This document shows positions 54,530-61,278 of a stretch of 64,000 nt of DNA, piece by piece. Source of the stretch: Cymbomonas tetramitiformis (taxonomy: Eukaryota; Chlorophyta; Pyramimonadophyceae; Pyramimonadales; Pyramimonadaceae); the NCBI GenBank assembly GCA_001247695.2, contig LGRX02035195.1, positions 24,401-88,400 on the forward strand. The letters are read 5' to 3'. Position 1 is the first letter of the stretch. Each line of letters starts with the position of its first letter. Below the pieces are notes generated by a model. That model searched no databases. It worked only from the letters and a program-made list of their open reading frames with translations, and was not told where the DNA came from. Both the position numbers and the translations under genes were made by a program.

Positions 54530-57500
54530 TTATGTAGATAACGGCACAACTTCCCACGTTTCCCAATTGATATCGCCCTTGTCATACTTGAAGTTAAATG
54601 TCTTTGGCTCGGCCCTTGACTCCATACTCAAGGACCGTACACCTTCATGTTTACAAGGATGCCTAATAACCATATTGCTCATCTTGACTGGTGTATGTAG
54701 TTTGCGGTTGATGACCATGTCTTTCATAACATCGTGATTGATATGTTGCAGGTTATCTACGCTCAAAGAGAATCCCTTAATCTTGGTCATGGTGTAACCA
54801 TCAGCAAACTTCATACTGTATGACTTTGGTCCTGTTGCCAAGAGCTCGATACACTTACCATGGTCCCTTTCTAAATGTTGCAATTCACATTTCAGGAAAC
54901 CCAACCATGGCTGTCGATATGCATTGCCATGATATATGTGATAGTTTTCAGGAGTTTCGCTATATATTATTGAGTCGCAATCAAAGTAAAGCACATTGGC
55001 GAAGCCTGCTGCCTCTATTAACTGATACAACTTTAATCTACCGTAACTGGTTATGAATGCAGCCAGAACCTCGTTGGTCGAAAATCTGGTGTCTGAAAAT
55101 ACTTCTGAATTTTCAGTGAAGTTCATCAAGACCATTTCGTTGTCGTCGCTCCCAACGAACTCATACTTACAATCATACCTTTTATTGCTAATGGTATTGT
55201 AGAACTCACCTGGATTTTGGATAACCTTGCTCTTAGATTTATTCTGACGCTCTCCCAATTTACCGTAAAGTATATTTTGCATGTCTTTAGAGACCTGTCT
55301 CATTCCTGGATTACATTTGATATTTGCCTTGTCCAACTTGACACCTTCATGCAACTTGAACTGGTCGATAAACTCGTCGATGTCTCCATCTGGAGGTCCG
55401 GAGGCTTCTGTTTTTAGTTTCAAAAACTTATCAATGTAACCGGCAAACAGGTCATTGGTGGTGTCCTTCCAATGTTTTATCTCGTATATAGCATTAATAA
55501 TGTATCCTTTTTCGATGGCCTTCTCCAGCTCTACCGTTGTCCACGTGTCAACCATTTCGTACAGTGGAAATACCAGCTTACCTGTTTTATTATCAACGTG
55601 AGGAAGAACGCCAAATTTAAGATGTTTTGGAGGAGCAATTTTGCATTTTACCAAACCGAAATAGCCATGAATGTCAACTGTCTTAACGTCTCTTATAACC
55701 TCGGGATGACCTTTGGGAAACTTGTTCGTTTTCATGACACTTGGGTACATGGAATTATAGTCGAGGTATCGTATGTGCTCGTTGTGGTTGACCTCGTAGT
55801 ACAACTTACCCAGGTCTACTCTCCCTCCATGATATACGTCTCTATCCACGATAGGAGAAGCCAACTTCTGTCGCTCTAAAAAGTCTTTACCAATCTCGGA
55901 CAATTTCAGCCGATTTACTGTTTCATCCCATGCCGACTCCCAGATATACTCAAGATTATATCCTGCTGCCTTGATATCATCCAGTCTCTTCATCGTTTGC
56001 CGATTGACCTCACCAAACGTCATACCCGATTTACGCCCTTGTTGATACTGAATATCGTCTTTGTGGTATTTCTTCAGGTCTGCATGAAACCAGCTTCCGA
56101 GGAACTCATACACCGTGTTGGTGGTGTCGTCAAAAGCATCGACATATATCTGTAAATCTGTGAGTTTATAGTTTCGTTTGCCATCGTAATCGCGTTTGAG
56201 CTTGGCTGACGTAGTGTGGACAATGTAATCCAACCACTGATTCTCTTTGATAGATGCATTCTGCGACTTGACCAATGATTGCAATATAGCCACTGAATCC
56301 TTTGGCATGCACTCACTTCTCCATATATTAATCGCGAGTTGTGCCAACGTCAGATAGCTAAACGGGTCAAACTTGTTGTCGGTTATCTTTAGAAAACATT
56401 CCCTGAAAGCGAACACTGCACGGCGTAGGATGGTCACATCGTCATGGCAATATCGTGCAATCTCTTTTGGATTTTCAAATATAAAACACTTGCTCTTTTT
56501 CTCATGCCACCATTTGTATAATTTTTGATAAGCTTCTGGTTGAAGTATCTCGGGATTGTAATACTTGATGTCAGGATACAAACCGAGGTATGTCTCATTT
56601 TCCAACGTGTTGAAGAGATGTGGGTAATACCCTTTTGATATTTCGTTTTCAAAGCCAAACATCTCTGGTAGAGCATGCAATGGACGTGACATGAACATAT
56701 ATGAATCAACGAACCTCACGTTGGCAATCTTGACACACAATATATCAGCCCCTGTGTACAATATATCCTTTGGAGGTTTCCTTTGGACGTTGATGACATG
56801 CTCCACTATCAATCTAAAGTCGAACTTGGAACCGCAATGAGCGATGAATGTGTGGCCAGCATGTTTGTCTAGACAGGCCCATTCAAGAAACTCTCCGATG
56901 GTTTTATGAATCACATGTGTACCATCATGGTACTGACTTTCACAATGATTTACAACCAGCCTACCGTCGTCGTTTCGAGTTTCAAAATCGAAACACACAA
57001 TTGATTCAGGTGATAGTATGGACTTCGGTTTGACCTGTGTCATGTAGCATCTGTGTTCATATAGATTACAAACGACCTTACAGTTTGGGCATGCTTTGTA
57101 TCCACACATGTGTTTCTCCTTAGGATTGAACTTGACATTGCACATCTTACATTTATGAAGCTGATTGCACGTCACCAATTCTTTGTGCAGATTGTAACAT
57201 TCTTCGTTCATGAATTTACGATTGCAAATATCACAATGATGCCATTGCTTGTTTCCTTTTGTCAACCGTACATCCTTGCTGGCAAATATGCATTTTTGAG
57301 ATTTACACTGGGTGCACGATGGCCGATAAGTTTTCCCTCTGAAGCAATCAATACGCGTGATAGGTTCATAATGATTGTCGTGCAACAATATATGAAAGCT
57401 GTCATTATAACTTGAATACTCATTGTGTTCGTTGAAGTACGGCGGGTAATACATGATTGGTTCACCGCCAAGTCGTTCAGTGATACCCCACACAAATATA

Positions 57501-58414
57501 TTTCTGCTGTAATGCCTCTCTAAAACTGGAAAGTCTTCGATATTGATTCCTTCGTCAGCATCCTTTTTCGCAAACAATTCCAAACGCAATCGAACGGAAA
57601 CTGATGTTATGTTGCCCTTGTGACCGCTGGCGTCTCGTTTCAGTTGGTTCCACTTATTCTCGTATTGATTTTTACATACAAAATTGTCGCTTAGCATTGA
57701 ATCTAATTTCCGTTTTCTATCAAGCAGTTCCAAAGATTTGATGCCACAGTTATTGCGGGATTCAATCTTAATGACACATTGCTTCAGTCGTAATTCTACG
57801 GTGTTTTTTGGTGCGGCTAAGCATCGAGACCCCTTGCCTTCTGGTGGTTTTGAAGAGTAATATTCTACCTCCACATCTTTAGCAACCTCAACCGACTTTT
57901 TGCTGCTATCTCCACCCTTCGGACTTTGCAGCATCTCTTCAAATTTCATCATAACATCTTCACGATTTGAACCTTTGACCCACTTGGATGTAGTCCCATC
58001 CTCGAACACCGCTCTAATTGATACTTGCTCAACGCCTTTTGTCTTCTCCGGTAACCAATAGTTTAAACTGCTACCATCGGGTGCTGCTCTTTCAAGAAAC
58101 GTTGTAAAGGGAACCTTAAGTTTTTCAACGTCTGTGCTAAACTTCTTTATATGTCTCTTGGAATCATCAATGCTGTACTTTTGAATCTCATCAAGTCTAC
58201 TTTGTTCTTTGGCAGGTTTCTTCCCTATCTTGGTCCATTGTCGCCTGGTGATTTTCTCAACCTTCTCTTTCGATTTCCGATAGTTCTTCTTGTAATCACG
58301 TATAGCTTTGGCTCTATCATCACCGGTTAGGTTTCTACTTTGTAAATTTTCCCAATCTGCAGCAGTGAGCTTATGGCGTGCCTCAGGATTTTGCTTTCTC
58401 AATTTAGGGGGCAT
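54530..58414 (-). CDS. Protein-primed family B DNA polymerase
   Basis: 1294 residues; it replicates the viral genome, probably priming from a terminal protein. The N-terminal about 360 residues are basic and unrecognised. A Cys/His-rich zinc region at about 368-455 has repeated CX2C pairs (CTQCKSQKC; HHCDICNRKF; HKCKMCNVKF; CGYKACPNCK). The 3'-5' exonuclease motifs follow: Exo I CFDFETR (about 472), Exo II FIAHCGSKFDFRL, Exo III YCHDDVTILRRA. Polymerase motif A is YLDYNSMYPSVMK (about 883), motif B is KDMQNILYGKLGER (about 1043) and motif C is YFDCDSIIY (about 1145), with DCDS where DTDS is usual. Length and layout fit Polinton/Polinton-like virus pPolB. The frame is intact with no stop, so the insertion is young or maintained. 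It is transcribed toward the palindrome array. Confidence 0.9.
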   Translation of the reverse strand: MPPKLRKQNPEARHKLTAADWENLQSRNLTGDDRAKAIRDYKKNYRKSKEKVEKITRRQWTKIGKKPAKEQSRLDEIQKYSIDDSKRHIKKFSTDVEKLKVPFTTFLERAAPDGSSLNYWLPEKTKGVEQVSIRAVFEDGTTSKWVKGSNREDVMMKFEEMLQSPKGGDSSKKSVEVAKDVEVEYYSSKPPEGKGSRCLAAPKNTVELRLKQCVIKIESRNNCGIKSLELLDRKRKLDSMLSDNFVCKNQYENKWNQLKRDASGHKGNITSVSVRLRLELFAKKDADEGINIEDFPVLERHYSRNIFVWGITERLGGEPIMYYPPYFNEHNEYSSYNDSFHILLHDNHYEPITRIDCFRGKTYRPSCTQCKSQKCIFASKDVRLTKGNKQWHHCDICNRKFMNEECYNLHKELVTCNQLHKCKMCNVKFNPKEKHMCGYKACPNCKVVCNLYEHRCYMTQVKPKSILSPESIVCFDFETRNDDGRLVVNHCESQYHDGTHVIHKTIGEFLEWACLDKHAGHTFIAHCGSKFDFRLIVEHVINVQRKPPKDILYTGADILCVKIANVRFVDSYMFMSRPLHALPEMFGFENEISKGYYPHLFNTLENETYLGLYPDIKYYNPEILQPEAYQKLYKWWHEKKSKCFIFENPKEIARYCHDDVTILRRAVFAFRECFLKITDNKFDPFSYLTLAQLAINIWRSECMPKDSVAILQSLVKSQNASIKENQWLDYIVHTTSAKLKRDYDGKRNYKLTDLQIYVDAFDDTTNTVYEFLGSWFHADLKKYHKDDIQYQQGRKSGMTFGEVNRQTMKRLDDIKAAGYNLEYIWESAWDETVNRLKLSEIGKDFLERQKLASPIVDRDVYHGGRVDLGKLYYEVNHNEHIRYLDYNSMYPSVMKTNKFPKGHPEVIRDVKTVDIHGYFGLVKCKIAPPKHLKFGVLPHVDNKTGKLVFPLYEMVDTWTTVELEKAIEKGYIINAIYEIKHWKDTTNDLFAGYIDKFLKLKTEASGPPDGDIDEFIDQFKLHEGVKLDKANIKCNPGMRQVSKDMQNILYGKLGERQNKSKSKVIQNPGEFYNTISNKRYDCKYEFVGSDDNEMVLMNFTENSEVFSDTRFSTNEVLAAFITSYGRLKLYQLIEAAGFANVLYFDCDSIIYSETPENYHIYHGNAYRQPWLGFLKCELQHLERDHGKCIELLATGPKSYSMKFADGYTMTKIKGFSLSVDNLQHINHDVMKDMVINRKLHTPVKMSNMVIRHPCKHEGVRSLSMESRAEPKTFNFKYDKGDINWETWEVVPLST

Positions 58415-58432
58415 CTTCCTATACTATATAAA

Positions 58433-58900
58433 TTATATTTTTGTGGCATCACCGCGACTTTTTTTCATTTGTTTTTTCATTTGTTTTTTCATTTGTTTTT
58501 TCATTTTTATACGTTTCTCAATATCATCAATGGCTTTTCGATAATTTGAAACACCGGTGTACTCTTCGGTAGGTCGTTGAAATACTGAGTCACCCGTTAT
58601 TGTGCCAATGCTCGTTTTGTCTAAAGGAGCTACCATTATAGGGGCTATCCTACGTGGGGGCTTCGTAGGCAAAGCAGCATCTTTGACGGGCTGTTGATAC
58701 ACCGGTTGTCCTGATAAAGTGCCATGGTCTAATAAGGCGGTTCTACTTTTGTTAGCAGTTGTCTTTTTAACAACTGGTCGGCCTCGTAAGCCTTTCAGCT
58801 TTTCAGCTTGTGTCATCTTACCCTTCTTTTTAATCCCGTGTTCGGCTCTATGTTCGGCTCCGCAAGATTTCAACTTTGTTATCCAAGTTTCTCTGGTCAT
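58433..58900 (-). CDS. Small basic viral protein of unknown function
   Basis: The ATG at 58900 (MTRETWITKLKSCGAEHR) gives 155 residues; a longer frame upstream starts only at TTG inside the palindrome. The protein is Lys/Arg-rich with a proline-rich middle (TKPPRRIAPIMVAPLDKT). A C-terminal MKKQ repeat (four units) comes from 12-base tandem repeats and is a likely slippage site. It ends 18 bases before the polymerase ATG, suggesting co-transcription. Composition would suit a DNA-binding or virion-core protein, but nothing specific is recognised. Confidence 0.65.
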   Translation of the reverse strand: MTRETWITKLKSCGAEHRAEHGIKKKGKMTQAEKLKGLRGRPVVKKTTANKSRTALLDHGTLSGQPVYQQPVKDAALPTKPPRRIAPIMVAPLDKTSIGTITGDSVFQRPTEEYTGVSNYRKAIDDIEKRIKMKKQMKKQMKKQMKKSRGDATKI

Positions 58901-58912
58901 GTATACATTAGG

Positions 58913-58997
58913 AATCAAAAAAGGTGGCAGATTGGGTCATATTATGGTTATGTATAAGATAATGGGAATATGACCCAATCTGCCACCTTTTTTGATT
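58913..58997. repeat. Viral palindrome copy 5, between divergent genes
   Basis: AATCAAAAAAGGTGGCAGAT and its exact complement form fully matched arms around a 20-30-base AT-rich spacer. It begins 12 bases upstream of the minus-strand ATG (58900) and ends 64 bases before the plus-strand ATG (59062), so here it occupies a bidirectional start region rather than a gene end. Confidence 0.9.
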
Positions 58998-59061
58998 TCA
59001 TCGAGAAATCGTAAGTCAAATTCAGAAATATTATTTTCTTAAGGTATCTTATAGTGACCCA

Positions 59062-59529
59062 ATGCCAGTCAAAGGGCAGAAGATTACCGATAGTGAAACG
59101 TTGGAACGTCTCGCCAAAATGAGAGAGAAAGCTTTAGAGACACGTCGGGCGAAGGCAAAAGTCAAATCTGATTTGAAAATGGCGGAACAACTTAAGGAAA
59201 ATGAGAAAGTTGTGGCAGCTCAGGAAACCATTAAGAAAGCTACAACTACGATTAAACCGGAACCGCAGCCAGAATCGGACCCTGAACCTGAGGTTGAACA
59301 CGTCGTTGTTAAAAAACCTAGGGCACCTAAAAAGAAACCCAAAAAGCAAGTGGTGATAGTAGAATCTGATAGCTCTCAATCGGAAGAAGAACCGGAAGTT
59401 ATCGTTAGGAAGAGTACTAGACGAAAGCAAAGCCGAGTTGCATCTATATCCCCACCACCTCGTAAGAAAGACGCGGAAATGGACCCGAGTTATGACAAAG
59501 CCTACTCATCTCTATTTTTAAGTCTATAG
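59062..59529 (+). CDS. Charged low-complexity viral protein
   Basis: 155 residues: a Lys/Glu-rich helical N-terminus (ETLERLAKMREKALETRRAK), then alternating acidic and basic low-complexity runs (EPQPESDPEPEVEHVVVKK; PRAPKKKPKKQVVIVESDSS), and a short C-terminal SLFLSL. The TAG stop is followed three bases later by the ATPase ATG, so the two are probably expressed together. Function is unknown; disordered charged proteins next to the ATPase are common in this virus group. No domain was identified. Confidence 0.65.
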   Translation: MPVKGQKITDSETLERLAKMREKALETRRAKAKVKSDLKMAEQLKENEKVVAAQETIKKATTTIKPEPQPESDPEPEVEHVVVKKPRAPKKKPKKQVVIVESDSSQSEEEPEVIVRKSTRRKQSRVASISPPPRKKDAEMDPSYDKAYSSLFLSL

Positions 59530-59532
59530 TAT

Positions 59533-60477
59533 ATGAAGTTCCAAAGACTGAAAGATAAGAATTACAATATTAAGATTCCGAAGAACAGTTCTGCTTTTCC
59601 AATCGAGACTCCGGACGACTTTATTCAATTACCGATGGTAACACTTGCAAATTCCAAACGCGGAGGTGCTAAAACAACAAGCCTTACTCATTTACTACGA
59701 CTGATGCAATACAACAATGCATTGGAGAGGATTATATTGGTCTCGCCGACATATGAGAATAACAAACACTATTTTGAAGACCTTCCTTTAGACGAGAGCG
59801 ATGTCCTTGAACCGGAGATAGATGTTATTCCTCAGATTGAAAACATATTAGATGAGGAAGCTCTTGAATACGAAGAGTATGTTGAAAAAACAAAACGTTA
59901 TAAAAGACTCATGGACATGTTACACAAAAGCGAGATGAGTGTATACGAAATACCAGCCAACTTACTTTTGGAATTTGCCGATGAAAACGATAACATTGCA
60001 CCACCACAATACAAATACAAGGTTACCAATAGACCACCATCTGTAGCAATATTTTTCGATGATTGTCTAGACTCACCAGTTTTTAGACCGAAATCTGGAT
60101 TGGGACGTTTCGTTATAAGTCATCGACACAAAGGAAAAACGAAGAACATCGGCAGTATCGGCTGCTCACTCCTTTTCGCCACACAAGCATATACGAGCAA
60201 TGGGGCGGGACTACAACGTGCTATACGGTCAAACCTGACCCACATCCTACTTATGAAGACGAAAAATCAAGATGAGCTGAAACAGATTTCTCAAGAGCTT
60301 GGCGGTGAGGTTTCCCCGGACCAATTTTATGATGTCTTCAATCAAGCAGTCCAAGATAGATATGACTTTCTCTTTATCGATTTGGCAAAGAAGGAGTGTC
60401 ACCCGAGTATGTTCAGAAAAAACTTCAATGAGTTTATTCTTCCAAGTCAAGTAGCTGAATCTTCTATGCAAGTTTGA
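59533..60477 (+). CDS. Genome-packaging ATPase (FtsK/HerA, A32-like)
   Basis: 314 residues; it pumps viral DNA into capsids. The Walker A region is at about 39-50 (ANSKRGGAKTTS), where the usual GxGK[ST] is replaced by GGAKT. A beta strand IILVSPTY follows. Walker B is VAIFFDDCLDS (about 170-180), then LLFATQ as the sensor-like strand and GLQRAIRSNLTHILLM, which resembles the arginine-finger helix. A charged insertion (about 85-140) separates Walker A and B. The length is normal for Polinton-like virus ATPases. Its presence shows the element descends from a capsid-forming virus even though no capsid gene is in view. Confidence 0.8.
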   Translation: MKFQRLKDKNYNIKIPKNSSAFPIETPDDFIQLPMVTLANSKRGGAKTTSLTHLLRLMQYNNALERIILVSPTYENNKHYFEDLPLDESDVLEPEIDVIPQIENILDEEALEYEEYVEKTKRYKRLMDMLHKSEMSVYEIPANLLLEFADENDNIAPPQYKYKVTNRPPSVAIFFDDCLDSPVFRPKSGLGRFVISHRHKGKTKNIGSIGCSLLFATQAYTSNGAGLQRAIRSNLTHILLMKTKNQDELKQISQELGGEVSPDQFYDVFNQAVQDRYDFLFIDLAKKECHPSMFRKNFNEFILPSQVAESSMQV

Positions 60478-60528
60478 TAAGTATAGACTCCGGTATAGTA
60501 CTTGTTCTCTTCATTATCATAATGGATT

Positions 60529-60605
60529 AAAAAAGGTGGCAGATTGGGTCATATTATGGATATATATAAGATAATATGAATATGACCCAATCTGCCACCT
60601 TTTTT
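60529..60605. repeat. Viral palindrome copy 6, upstream of the methyltransferase gene
   Basis: The arms are fully matched: AAAAAAGGTGGCAGATTGGG and its complement, with spacer ATGGATATATATAAGATAAT as in copy 4. It starts 52 bases after the ATPase stop and ends 14 bases before the next ATG (60619). It could therefore act as a promoter or 5' element of that gene, or as a terminator of the ATPase transcript. Confidence 0.9.
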
Positions 60606-60618
60606 GATTCTTCATTGT

Positions 60619-61278
60619 ATGAGACTATTAGAATTGTTTAGTGGAACATGCTCAGTGAGCAAAATATTCAAAGACTTGCATAAAGATGGCGAAGTTGTCT
60701 CCCTTGATATTCACCCGAGGTTTAATCCTACTCACAACGTTGACATTCTGATATGGGATTATACATTATACCCGCCAAATCATTTCGATATCATATGGGC
60801 ATCTCCTCCTTGTACCGAGTATTCAAAAGCGAAAAGAATTGGGGTCAGAAACTTTGCATTGGCTGATGCAATAGTCAAGAGAACAATCGAGATTATTGAA
60901 TACTACAAAGCAAGTCATTGGTACATTGAAAATCCCTCAGACGGAGGGCTATTAAAGCATCGAGATTTTATGAAACCGCTAGACATATACATGCATACAT
61001 GTTGTTATTGTATGTATGGATGTATGTATCGTAAAGCGACGAACATTTGGACTAATAAACAAGGGCTAAAACTCAAAATGTGTAATAAACACATAACCCC
61101 GTGTCCATCTATGGTGGCATATGGGAGACACCTTATCCAAGCACAGCGAGCTCAAAGCTCACGTTCCGATGTGGGAACTTCGAAATCCCTTACTACACTA
61201 CACTCAATTCCTAAAAGTCTATTAATATATTTATTCAATTTCAAATGCATTTCCTTTGAAGATGGGGCTGATGATTAA
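60619..61278 (+). CDS. Viral DNA cytosine-5 methyltransferase-like protein
   Basis: 219 residues from the ATG at 60619; an upstream TTG lies in the palindrome and is not needed. Motif I is MRLLELFSGTCSVSKIF, motif IV is FDIIWASPPCTEYSKA with the catalytic Cys of PPC at about residue 65, and motif VI is HWYIENPSDG. RKATNIWTN may represent motif VIII. The protein is shorter than bacterial enzymes (about 300-400) and lacks an obvious target-recognition domain. Such genes occur in algal viruses, where they may protect viral DNA or alter host methylation. The 3' end overlaps the convergent helicase gene by 48 bases. Confidence 0.7.
   Translation: MRLLELFSGTCSVSKIFKDLHKDGEVVSLDIHPRFNPTHNVDILIWDYTLYPPNHFDIIWASPPCTEYSKAKRIGVRNFALADAIVKRTIEIIEYYKASHWYIENPSDGGLLKHRDFMKPLDIYMHTCCYCMYGCMYRKATNIWTNKQGLKLKMCNKHITPCPSMVAYGRHLIQAQRAQSSRSDVGTSKSLTTLHSIPKSLLIYLFNFKCISFEDGADD

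Noticed and set aside
53908..60605. The viral palindromes as ordinary MITEs
   Set aside because: They occur only between genes of the viral block, show no target duplication, and are almost entirely arm with a short spacer; mobility is not excluded but is not supported.
61231..61278. Overlap of the methyltransferase and helicase genes as an assembly error
   Set aside because: Both frames end in clean stops, and short convergent overlaps are usual in compact viral genomes.
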